DNA of 64,000 bases, taken from contig NC_016132.3 in NCBI RefSeq assembly GCF_000005505.3, positions 7,688,001 through 7,752,000 on the forward strand, in the 5' to 3' direction. A program made the position numbers and the translations under genes. Numbering within the stretch: position 1 is the stretch's first letter; every line of letters begins with the position of its first letter. Positions 24,576 to 35,076 of this stretch are shown here, piece by piece. This DNA is from Brachypodium distachyon (lineage: Eukaryota; Streptophyta; Magnoliopsida; Poales; Poaceae). The notes under the pieces are model-generated. The model was not told where the DNA came from, made no database searches, and saw nothing but the letters and a program-made list of their open reading frames with translations.

Positions 24576-25289
24576 TGGTATGTATATATAGCTAGTGGTT
24601 CCAAATTAATTAAGAACGGTAAGTTAGTGTGCTTGGACTCATTATGTTCAACATGTTTTGGTTAATTAATCGAAGTATTTGATTAATCGGTTTCACTTCT
24701 CTCCTGATCTTCAGCTGGGTGCCATGCCTAAGCTAGCCGAACAGCGATGTATGCATCTCTGTATCCCTCTGTTCGGCTAGTTGGACATATGGACAGGACA
24801 CATTGTTATAATCTGGGCACTGGGCAGTACAGGCCAGACCACTTGCGGATGCAGAAACTGCAAAACGTAAATGCCGTGATACCTCTCCTGCAGGTTGCAC
24901 GGCTCTAACGCCTCGACAACCCAGGCAACCACAAATCGAATGGATATGATGAATATATATCTCCTTGACCTATAGGATGCTGGTTATTGGATTTCCAGGC
25001 ACACGTTTGATGCTGCCGGAAAGTCTTATAGTATATGTGTGTGTGGCAATTTTTCAGTCTCCTAATTTTTAAATGTTGGATTAATATGTGATGGTCATTC
25101 CCACCCTCCCCTCTCTCATGTGCTATCGCTAACTAAAAAACAGACGACTTCTCGATAGCAAAACCGTATATATAATCCCTCTGTTGCTTGATATCTATTC
25201 ATTTTGGGGTTGTTCTAAGTTTAAACTTCTCAATTTTGATCGATTCTATATAAAAAACCCCAAACATATGTAAAACGAAACGAAAAATA
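24576..25289. other. Intergenic, no gene seen
   Basis: AT-rich. It may contain the rest of the MIR169 primary transcript. No ORF of interest. Confidence 0.5.
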
Positions 25290-25486
25290 TACTCCCTCCG
25301 ATCCATATTAGATGTCGTGCACTAAATCAGCGACGATAAATATCAATCATAAAGAGTATTTGTTAATAGTCCTAACCATACTAGTTTTATGTTGTATATA
25401 TTCGTGTTTGTTTCTACAAACTTGGTCGTTAGTTGACAGACTTAAGATAAGACCAAATGTGCAGATATTTCGAGACGGAGGGAGTA
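25290..25486. mobile_element. Stowaway-like MITE
   Basis: TACTCCCTCCGATCCATATT at the left and GAGACGGAGGGAGTA at the right; 197 bp, longer than the others. Confidence 0.85.
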
Positions 25487-27560
25487 TTTTTGGGCAAAGT
25501 ATGAGTTTGTCATCTTTATTGTATTTATTCGTTACGCAACTTGTGAGCCGTGACCACGCACCTTTTGCATGGCAAGGCGCTGGCTAGCTGGAGATTATCG
25601 TACCGTAGCAGGGCTACGATTCAAGTTTTTCATCAAACAAACTGACGCGATGAGTTACTGGTTAGCCTGTCACGCTCTGGCTGCGCCCCACCGGCGGCGT
25701 CATATGCTATCGGCCAACCCAGGCCGGCCGCGGGCCGCGGCATTATTAACTTGTGCGGAGGACGCTGGCTGGCCCGCGCCACACAACCGTTTTCCGCTTT
25801 CGGGGTGCGGGGGAGCTGGCCAAGGTCACGTGTAGTGGCCTCATGGGAGCTAGCCAGGCCTCGATCGGGAAAAGGGTCGGGAGTCTGTACTACGCGGCGC
25901 GTCGGGCCGCCTCTCTGGGATGGGTCACCGATTGCTTGTTCTGTCTGAGTGAGGGAGCGTTAGTCGCCGCCCGCCTCCGGTAGCATCCAGTGCTGAGCAG
26001 CTTGCGGCACGGCTATATTAAGCCAGGCCAAATCGCACCTTCTTGTGTTTCAGATTGTCGTACTCCTTACAATCACGTTTCCAAAAGATGTTCTAAGTCA
26101 AAATGTTAAAGTTCAATCATTTTTAGAAAAATATACCAAAATCTATAATTCTAAACTATAATTCTAATATTTTCGCAAATAAATAAATATTTTTTTATAG
26201 TATGTTTTTTTATAGTATGTTTGTTTATATCGTTTATATACAAATTTGATCAAAACTTATTGAGATGAAACTTAATCAAACTTTAGAAGTTTGACTCAAT
26301 GTAAAACTGGAACATCTTATATTTATAAACGAATGTGCTATATGTTAGGAGGAGCAACGTGTGAAGTGGTTGACTAGTTGCTCAAGGAGACAAGGAGTCC
26401 ACGACATTTCAATGCAACCTCAAGCCTACTTCTGAAGGAGTCCACGACTTCTCGGTGCAGTCTCAATCTTACCTCGACACCCCGTCAATGCAAGCGCTCA
26501 TCGACTTCCCGAACTCGACACTAGGGCCCTTCAAAGTATTCCTTGGACCCTCACAAGTCCCTTGAGTTCATCCAAATGAGGATGGAATGAGTTGCACAAC
26601 TCTTGAGTGGTATTTATAGCCCAAAGGTTAATGAAAAACGAGGATGCTTGCCCTCCATGGATAAGAAATGGAAGGGTAGAAGGGCAAGTCTAGAACCTTA
26701 TCATAGGCCCTTCCTATTTTCTTCTTATCACGCTCTCGTGCTATAGTAATTTTGTTGCATTTTGCCCCTTTTTGGCTCACCATGTGGTTTCATCGATTGA
26801 CTGGTTGGCTTGACTGACAACCTTGTTGTAAAGCTGACCATCTCGATAACGTATAGCTTGACTTGGTCTTTCCACATAGAATTTGAGGCCCACTCCTGTA
26901 TAGAGAATCTAATATTCCATCTTCTTGGCAATTTCAAAATTTATTAGAAAATTTCATTTTTAGTAAATAAAATGCTTGCACAACTTCAAAAAAATGTTCT
27001 AATGAATAAAAAATAATTGTGTATTGTACATGTCTTCTTAAAAACCTTGAAGTATATATTTACAAAAAGTAAATGTGGAAATGGGTTAAGAGAAAAGGAA
27101 AAAATGAAATAGGGAAGTGAGAAAAGAAGAAAATGAAACAGAAATAAAAAATAAAGCAAAATATGTGAAAAGGAAATACAAACAAAACAAATAGAAAAAA
27201 AATCAAATCGATGTAGCCTCGTGTTTTTTTCTTGAACTGGTGTAAGCTATGTTGGGTATAAGTGGCCATTAGGTCAGCCCGGCACCGGTTAAACGGGCCT
27301 AGCCCGACAATATAGGGGTTGGGCCGGACCGGCCCTAAAACATCACTTGGTGGCCCAAGCGTGCCACGAGGCCCTAAACGGGTTGGCCCGACCCCTAAAG
27401 CCCGATAGGGCCTGAGGAAAGCCCATCAGTGCATAAGGCCCAGCTAAGATTTTTTTTGAAAAAGTTAGATTAGGCCAAAAATAATGGGCCAAAATTGTAT
27501 GGCTGGCCAGAATTTAGAGGGTTGACGGGCCAAATATAGGAAAACTGGAAAAAGAAAGAA
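25487..27560. other. Intergenic with LTR-like and hAT-like remnants
   Basis: From about 26340 to 26960 the sequence is LTR-like (TGCACAACTCTTGAGTGGTATTTATAGCCC around 26592-26622 resembles a TATA/leader region) without coding sequence. From 27255 to 27440 is a GGGCC/GGCCC-rich hAT-type end (AGTGGCCATTAGGTCAGCCC). No genes seen. Confidence 0.4.
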
Positions 27561-28821
27561 GTCCATATATCACCCTCAAATGTATCTCCGTGAACGGATA
27601 ACCCTCTGAAGGTTGAAAACCGTTTAATTTTAACCCCAAACTTTTTAATATCAGATAAATTACCCCACTTAGCTGTTTTGGGACCGAGGTGGCACATTTT
27701 AGACGGTTTAGGGTGTGATTTGAAGTTCTTTTTTTCGTTGACGTGGCCCTGCTGCTCCTTCTCCTCATCCCATCTCTCTTCTTCCTCTCCCTCCCCCAAG
27801 GCTCCCTCTTTTCTTCCCCGAAGCCCAGAAGCACCCTGCTTCCTCTTCTCCAGCGTGGTGACCTCCCGCCGCTCCCGAGCACTCCACGCTTCGCCGACGA
27901 GCCCAGAAGCACTGCTAGGCCGTGTAAAAACCGTCGCCTGCGCCTCTAGCCGCCCCGAATCACCCCGTCACGGTGCTCCTCCGGCGGCGCCCGACCTCTT
28001 CGTCGGCGCCGCGGTCGAGGGCGCCGATGGCTTCAACGCGACGTCGCGATGCTCTCGGACTTGGTGGTGAAGCACAGGGGGCTCCAGGCGCTCGCTCCGC
28101 CGGTCTGAGGCGGCCTTGTGGTTCTAGCGGCGGCGGAGATGAGCTGTGCGGGCGGGCGAGCTCGCCGGGCTTCGGGTACAAGAAGCAGGGGGCGGCTCGG
28201 TTGAGAAGAACGGGAGGAGCAGCTCTGCTCAAGGGTGGGGAAATAGAGGAGAGGGAGCCCGGGAGGGAAGAGCGGCGCCGTCGTCATGCCCGCGTAGCTG
28301 AGTTAAAAGCGTCGTCAGGCCTCGCGTGTTGGTACTGCTCCAGCGAGATGCCGACGCCGCGCCCCGCGTAGCCGCACTTTCACGCGCTGGCCGCGTCAAG
28401 CTGCGCCGCAAGTGCAGTGAGCCTCGAGCCCTCGACACGCTGCAGCGCTGCGCTTCGCGGGAGGCCGCCTTGCCGTTGCTCGCCCTTCGTGCGCTACTAT
28501 GTGCTTGCCACAACACCATGGCCATGCCGCTGCTTCTTGTTGACCGGCGCATGTCAACAATCACGTGATGTTGTGCTGCCGTATCTCACTGGCTTGGGGG
28601 CGACGGGAAGCAGGGTCGAAGGCAAAAAGGAAATTCAACGAGAGCTTTGTGAGTCAAGAATCCTAATCAGCCATAAAACCGTTCTAAATTGGTCACATCA
28701 GCACTAAAACCACTTAAGGAGGTGATTTATCTTGTTTTGTGGATTTCAGGTTTAAATCAGACCAAATGCGAGTTCCAGGGGTTACGCGGTCGGAGACATA
28801 ATTTGAGGATGAAATATGGAT
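27561..28821. mobile_element. GC-rich element with long degenerate inverted ends (Pack-MULE-like)
   Basis: The left end GTCCATATATCACCCTCAAA, then TGTATCTCCGTGAACG matches, inverted, the right end (reverse complement ATCCATATTTCATCCTCAAA, then TTATGTCTCCGACCGCG). More distant similarity follows in both arms (ACCACTT/GTGGCACATT and ACGGTTTTA). The middle (about 27750-28560) is very GC-rich and open in several frames, as in Mutator-like elements that carry gene fragments. I could not identify a source gene or a 9-bp target duplication. Confidence 0.5.
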
Positions 28822-28879
28822 AACTTAACCGGGCCGGCCTGCAAGCTCAGTGTACAGGCTCCAGCACCGCACGGGCCAT

Positions 28880-30460
28880 GCAACGCAAATCCAGCAACAC
28901 TAAACTCCGGCCCAGTTGAGCCAACCCAGACTTGTTCAAAACAGAAGTCACCACGCGCCACGAACGCACGGGTTCCGGCAACCGACGGAAAATCACCAGT
29001 CACCACCGCGGCGCAAACTCCTTGCATGGCCTTGGTTTGGTAGCTATTGAGATGTTTCGCTGGATGGAGATGGAGAATGTAGCACCAAATGACGTCACCT
29101 TTCTTGCAATCCTGTCAGCATGCAGCCATGTTGGATTGACTGATTTGGGTCGCTGGTATTTCAAAATAATGGTTTCTCAGTACATGGTTAAGCCACGAGT
29201 TGAACACTATGGATGCATGGTCGATCTACTTGGCCGTGCTAGTTATTTGATGGAAGCTCAGGACTTAGTTCAGGACATGCCTTTCAAGGCCAATGCAGCA
29301 ATATGGGGAGCTCTTACTGCTGCTGCTCGGACACATACTGATGCTGAGCTTGGCAAACAAGCTTTGTTGCATTTGATTGAGCTTCAGCCTCACAACAGTG
29401 GGGACTATAATCTCCTATCTAATATCTATGCAGAACAGGAGAGGTGGGATGTTGTGAGCAAACTTCGGAAGCAAATCAAAGACAGGGGCTTAAGAAATGT
29501 TCCAGGGCAAGTTCTATTATTGAATTCGATGGCATGGTTCATGAGTTCACTTCGAGAGATGGATCACATCCTGGCTTACACAAGATATGTCACGTACTAT
29601 GTGAGATCACCACTGCATGAAATCTATTAGTTTTGTTGCTTTGCTTCCTGAAGTATTGCGTGATATTCAAGAAGGGTGTGACCATTATTCACATCATAGC
29701 CCAGGTGTGCCAAGCTAAAGTTTCTGTGAAATTGGCAGCATGGTTCAGCTCACACCTACAGTGAATCCCATCCGTGCATACAGAAGATGTTGATCTTTTA
29801 TATGACATCAGTTTTTTTGAGGTAACCTGAAGTCCCACTGATTATGCCTGATACTTTACTTTGTATGGAAGGATTAAATATTCTGGTACACTCTGCAAGA
29901 AATATACTCACTCCGTTCCATAATTCTTGTCTCAAATTTGCCAAAAAATGGATGTATCTATTCCTAAAAAGTGTCTAGATATATGTAATATTTCGACAAG
30001 AATTATGGAACGAATGAATATTATATAGAGAGAGTATATATTCTACTTTATCATTTTTGATAAATTCTATATGCTATTTCTAAGATACTTCAACGCGAAC
30101 TACATGAAATTTTTGTAAGTTGGAACTTAGTTTTTATTGTGTTTGAGAAATACCTTCATATTTGTACATATAATAGAGTATATTAAAAAGCTGCATATTC
30201 TAACAAAAAAAATATATACTATGTTCTGCGTACTACATACTGCCTATAGTTTGCTACATACTACCTGATTAGTACTACATATTACATTCTCCCAATTGCG
30301 CTACATACTAACCTGATTTATGCGAAATGCACGTGGGAGTAACTATACCCGGTAGTACGAGAAAATCGTATTTATATATACTTGCATTTTGGGCCAAGCG
30401 AATATAGCTGAAAGCAAGCAAAGGAGTGTAAGAGAATAGGCAGTGGTTGTGTACAGAGGG
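28880..30460 (+). pseudogene. Partial, decayed duplicate of the PPR gene at 56.4 kb
   Basis: The start (CCAGACTTGTTCAAAACAGAAG onwards, 28926-29026) matches the leader of the PPR gene at 56270-56372. At TGCATG the copy then jumps to the sequence homologous to 57209 and runs to the 3' UTR. About 830 bp of coding sequence, covering the first ~280 codons, is therefore missing. The remaining frame (28932-29630) keeps the C-terminal PPR repeats and E motif (HYGCMVDLLGRASYLMEAQD) but shifts after LRNVPG because a G is lost, and ends early. The 3' flank is also shared, including AAGGAGTGTAAGAGAATAGG at 30421, but only after a 647-bp block (29774-30420) absent from the parent. No start codon remains in the right place. 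Confidence 0.88.
29905..30020. mobile_element. Stowaway-like MITE in duplicate's 3' flank
   Basis: TACTCACTCCGTTCCATAAT at the left, with inverted ATTATGGAACGAATGAAT at the right. It sits inside the 647-bp block specific to this copy. Confidence 0.75.
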
Positions 30461-30565
30461 GTCCCCTGGAGATGGTCTAAGATCCATCCAGGCTCCCTCA
30501 AAGTAACATAAGATGCAGGACACCGTGAAATGGAATACATGTCTCGTCAGGACTTCGCGCCCTTT

Positions 30566-33500
30566 CTACAAGAAGCGACGTCGTTTGAAGTGTCGTGTTA
30601 GTCCGGCAATCTTCCCTGCGATGGAGTGCTCACGTCCCTCACTAGGCCGCATTTGGACGTCAGCCACTGCAACAGTAGCTGTTGCCGCAGAATGCTCCAT
30701 CTGCATCGTCACGTCAACGTCTTCCACTGTCCCCACAAACAAGACCTTGGGACGTTTAGGTTGCTTGCTTGCTGCTGCTTCCAGTTCCTGTTTACTCTGG
30801 TTATCAAATTCACAGAGGTGGTGTCCGAGGTGATTGTTGGTCCTCTTGGAACCATGGATCAGTCTGGCAATCGTTCCTGCCGGGCTCTTCTGCATGACAG
30901 ATCCAACCTGCGTTTGGACGTCATCTTCAGACATGGGAGTTGGTGCTGCGCAGCTCTCTGAATTCTCGTTACTACTTCCCATCTGCATCCAATCGACATC
31001 TTCCATTGTTTGCATAAACAATACCTTGGGCTGTTTCGGGTGCTTCTTTGCTGCTTCTTTCCAATCTTGCTTTGCTCCATCGCTCACTCCATCATGGAGA
31101 GCGACCTCCTTAAGTTGTCTGAGGCACTCCATGTTTATGCCACAAAGAACCCGGCCATCTAGATCCTTGCAGAGCAGCCGGAGTGACTCGAGCCGCTGCA
31201 GAGCCCCCTTCTTGATATCTAACCCGGCCATGGATTGCACCACTATGCATAGGCCTCGCAGGCTACCCAGCACCCCATTCTCTATCTCCAAACTGCCTAA
31301 TTGATTTGCGGTAAGTTTGAGATAGTGCAAGCAGCGCACTGTACTGACAGAAGCAAGAATATCCCCGCTGAGCTGATTGTTTGGAGATGAAAGACACAGC
31401 TCAGTGAGGCCACCCAGCATGGTGACAAACGGAGGCAGGCTGCATATGCTGTTGCCATGTAGCTTCAACGAATGAAGATAGCAGGAATTTTCCAGAGAGA
31501 AATTGAGCAAGTCTTGGGGCCATTCTGTGGAGCCCAGTGATAGTGAATGGGCATCGTTCATGTTGGTGCTTCTCTCAATGAACCCTTGGATGGCGTCTGA
31601 GAGATGATTGAGGTTGCTGCTGCCATCCACAGTGGGCACCCATCTTATTTTCACCTTTGTTAGATGCTCCATATGTTGCAAGAGTTGTGCAAATATTTGG
31701 CTCTCGTCGGCAACAAACCCTTTGAGTGTCTCCAACTTGCTCTTCTCTGACAGGAAAGCCTGTAGCTTACTCACCTTCCGGCCTACATCTTCAAGCTTAA
31801 ACGCTCCAAACAGATGAATCAAAGATGTCATCTTCAGAACTTGTATGGGCAGAACCTCTATCTTCGTCCGTGTTAGGTCCAATGTCTCCAAGTATTTAAG
31901 CTTTGAGATCTCCTTGGGAAGCACTGTAATGGTTTTATTGCCTCTTAGGCTTAGATACCTGAGAAGCAACAGGTTGCATATCTCCAACAAATGCTTGTCA
32001 TCCAAGTAGTCATCGCATTCTTCTAGATCCAACACTCGCAGCAGTTCATACTTGGAGAATTCCAGGACAGATTTGTGTGCCTTCCCAAAGACAGTCAGAG
32101 ACCGGACATGAGACAAATCATTGCTTGGATTCCCCGAGTAATGGTTTAGGGAAAGCCACCTGATTTTACCATCACCGGGCGGGCGATCCTGGCCATGTAA
32201 CAACGTAACGAAGCTCTCTTGTACCGACTTGCGCAAGATGAACTCAAGCATCATACCATGGGTCTGGCACGTCTTCAGCTCTGTATTGTTGTTCACAGCA
32301 ACAGGCAGAACGATGCTCCGGTCAACAAGCTCCTTGAATCTGTCATTTGCAACACCACATTCTTCAACAAATCCTTCAGCCAACAATCGCCTTAGCAGAC
32401 TCTCTGTCCTGACCGGACGACCACCTGGAAAAATGCCCATGTATAGCAAGCAGGCCTTGAGGACATGATCAGTGAGGCTGCTATAGCTGTCAGCGAGCAC
32501 GCGATTCATCCTTGCTAATGTATCCTTTGTTTCCAGGAGCTCACCCAGATTGTTGCACAACTTTGCCCATTCTGTCCGTGTCGGATTGCCTCTGCTCTGC
32601 AAGAACTGGGCTACGGTGACAAGAGCAAGTGGCAGACCATCGCTTTTCTTTAGCGCCTCGGAACCAAGCCCCGCATCAGGCGGTGGATCATCCAGGGAAG
32701 CTTGTTTGAAGAACAACCTCCTCGAGTTTTCTTCGTCAAGAGTCCTCATCATGTACACATGACCATGAGCAAAGCTGCTGCAGGCATTTGCTATGGAGTG
32801 GACGGCCGTTGTAACAACGACTCTGCTGCTCACGCCGGAGACTGCAGGGAAGGCGTTCTTTATGATGTTCCAAAATTCTTTCCGCATGTCATCGATCACA
32901 ATGAAGAACCTAATTAAGAGGCAGATTGAGAAATGAAACATCAAAATCCTGGAATCAGAGAAGAACTACCGCTGCTCATCTGGAACAGTTAGCTAAATGT
33001 TTCTTAATGAATGCTAGTACCTCTTGGACCCAAGGCAGTCTCTGATGCTGGTGCTGAGCTTGTTAATATCGCCGCCATCAGGTACCTGCATGCCAAGTTC
33101 ATGGAGTATCTCCTTGAGAACATCCCCGGCGCCCCTCTCTGCGGCGCGAACCCAAGCCCGTGGTTCATACTGCCCGTCGCCGCTCTCATCGTAGACCTCC
33201 CTGGCAAGAAGTGTCTTCCCTAAACCACCGAACCCAACAATGGAGATCACCTTCAGTTGCTTCGGTTGGCCTTGGGTTTCCCTCATCAGCTGTAGGACCT
33301 CGTCACGGGGCACGTCCATGCCCACGAGGTCAGCTGCAATGGTGTGCGTTGTCGTTTCGCACGACGAGAAGAAGGTGCTCGACGACGCCGACAGCCCCGA
33401 GGTGCTAGATTGGCAGCCACCACCGCCGCCGCTGCCAATATAACACGCTCTCAGCTTGGACGCCTCCTCTGAGATCTTGCGGAGCTCACGGACCGCAGTG

Positions 33501-33874
33501 GCGAACTTGCTGCGGGTCGTCGCCGTCTTCACCCCATGGACAGTCTTCCGGAGCCACGACGGCGTCGACCCGTCGGGCTTGGGCGGCGGCGGCAGTCTCA
33601 CGCGGTGCGTGAAGCGGTCAACGCAGTCCTCGATGCTGTAGGCCAGGTCACGCACGAGCTGGATCCAGACCCTCTGCACATCGTCGCCGTCGCTCCGCTG
33701 GAGACCGCGACGACGGTCATGGTCCTGGATGGCGGCGGCGATCATGCGGAATTCCTTCCTGATGTACTGGATGTCGCGCTCCAGGTTCTGCCGCCGTTTG
33801 TGTTTTTCCTGAAGAAACGCGAAGAGCTTCGGCGCGATCTTAGTGAGAAAAGCGGTGGCCACCGCTGTTTCCAT
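30566..33874 (-). CDS. CC-NB-ARC-LRR immune receptor, probable executor of an NLR pair
   Basis: Two exons (33874-33021 and 32909-30566) with a 111-bp intron give 1,065 aa. Order: Rx-type coiled coil (1-150, with IEDCVDRF at 81-88 as the EDVID-like motif), NB-ARC with P-loop VGFGGLGKTLLAR (213-225), kinase-2 FFIVIDDM (286-293), GLPLA (376-380), RNBS-D-like CLLYMGIFPGG (438-448), then leucine-rich repeats (about 530-890) such as LLLRYLSLRGN and LETLDLTRTKIEVLP. The MHD position reads Q-T-H-G-M-M-L (THG at 501-503), and the RNBS-B arginine is an alanine (VVVTTAVHS). The tail (895-1065) contains two copies of a segment with KQPKVLF...EDVD and ends FKRRRFL. It faces the AP2-NLR across 1.2 kb. NLRs with an altered MHD, such as RGA4 (TYG), can signal without a trigger and need a partner to restrain them (family knowledge); that this one does so is inference. 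Confidence 0.9.
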
Positions 33875-34156
33875 CTCCGCTCCTTTGCCGGCCTCAACTT
33901 TCTTGCTCGCCTCAACTTTCTTCCTTCGTGGAATATGGTGGATTCAGAAACAGCATGAAGTATGAAGAGGACTACAAGAGGAAGCAGCAAGAGCAGAGGT
34001 GGAGGTAGCTTCCGAGTAGTAGCTATAGATGAAGCAGGAAGGCGAAGTGCTGGAAAAACGAGTGCCAGTTCTTTAACCAGATTCAATCAACACACACCGG
34101 CGTCAGACGTCGCATATGGTCCCGCTCGGCCAAGACCCACTATTTCTGTGCTGATT

Positions 34157-34273
34157 TACTTCCTCCATCCCATATCATGTGACTTAAATTTATCTAAATA
34201 TGAGTGTATCTATGTTTAAAAAACGTCTAGATACATGTAATAGAAAATCATTTAATATGTGATGGATGAAGTA
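34157..34273. mobile_element. Stowaway-like MITE between the NLR genes
   Basis: TACTTCCTCCATCCCATATC at the left, with inverted ATATGTGATGGATGAAGTA at the right; 117 bp. Confidence 0.8.
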
Positions 34274-34683
34274 CTGATAGATTTTTTTTCCTTCGTCCAG
34301 CCTGGGTGCACTTTGGAGTTTGGCCTAAGCCAATGCAGTGCATGTGTTCGCTGTGCAGTCGCCGGAGCAGCGCACAGCCGCACACGCTTGGTGGACACAC
34401 GCAGATGAAGAAGATAGCTCTGAAAGGACAGCTCGTTTTCTCTTCTTTGATCCATTTTGTTGTGCCAAGAATTGAGTATTGATGCAAAGGCATTGGTCTT
34501 CACAGGATCCAGAGAGGAACTTGCAATAGACAAAAGCAACGACACGGTATTGAAGTACTGTACTAGAATGCTCTGGCGGGGACCTGCAGTCCAGCATCAG
34601 CGCGCTTTATGTGGTACCCTAAGCAAACACCGTGTCAAAAAAAAAACACCGCGTGGGCGTGTGGCATACATTGGTTAGCAATT

Positions 34684-34804
34684 ACTCACACCAATCCATA
34701 TGATTTGCTCAAAATATTACATGTATCTAAATATTTTTTAAGATAAATACATTCATATTTGATAATTTTAAGACAATTAATATTAATATGGGAAACAGGG
34801 AGTA
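34684..34804. mobile_element. Degenerate Stowaway-like MITE between the NLR genes
   Basis: ACTCACACCAATCCATATGA at the left and AATATGGGAAACAGGGAGTA at the right, with the family interior (ATTACATGTATCTAAATA). Confidence 0.65.
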
Positions 34805-35006
34805 TATTCCTTCCAACAAATGAAAGACCAAGTAACATGCTTTGCTGAGTACCTCTACTAAAGACCGACCAACTCTGAACGTAAAGTCTTGTTCCACCCA
34901 CCCACCAGGCAGCCACCGACACCGAGAGAAGGCCAGCCAGCCAGCGGTGAGGAAGAAGCCACGCCTGCAATACTGCTACTCTGGATCCCTGAAACAAGAT
35001 CGAAGA

Positions 35007-35030
35007 ATGTACCGCTACCCAGCTAGCTAG
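35007..35030 (+). promoter_or_regulatory. Upstream ORF before AP2-NLR start
   Basis: ATG, six more codons and TAG encode MYRYPAS, ending 46 bases before the main ATG at 35077. If transcribed, it could lower translation of the receptor. The transcription start is unknown. Confidence 0.4.
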
Positions 35031-35076
35031 GAGAGAGAAGGCTGCTAGCTTGTTCGTAGTAGAGGCAGCTTCGCTC

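Larger units (their letters stand above)
33875..35076. promoter_or_regulatory. Shared upstream region of the divergent NLR pair
   Basis: The 1,202 bp between the two start codons must hold both promoters, since the genes are head to head. It contains two MITEs (34157-34273 and 34684-34804) and a 7-codon upstream ORF before the AP2-NLR start. I could not pick out a confident TATA box for either gene. Co-regulation of paired NLRs from such regions is known; here it is inferred. Confidence 0.6.

Noticed and set aside
27678..28568. Several 80-130-aa ORFs as a possible gene
   Set aside because: Both strands are open, composition is Arg/Ala/Pro-rich, and no domain or splice pattern is visible. Treated as the interior of a transposon-like element.
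34842..35030. 62-aa plus-strand ORF upstream of AP2-NLR
   Set aside because: Only its last seven codons (from ATG at 35007) make sense as an upstream ORF; the rest has no coding features.
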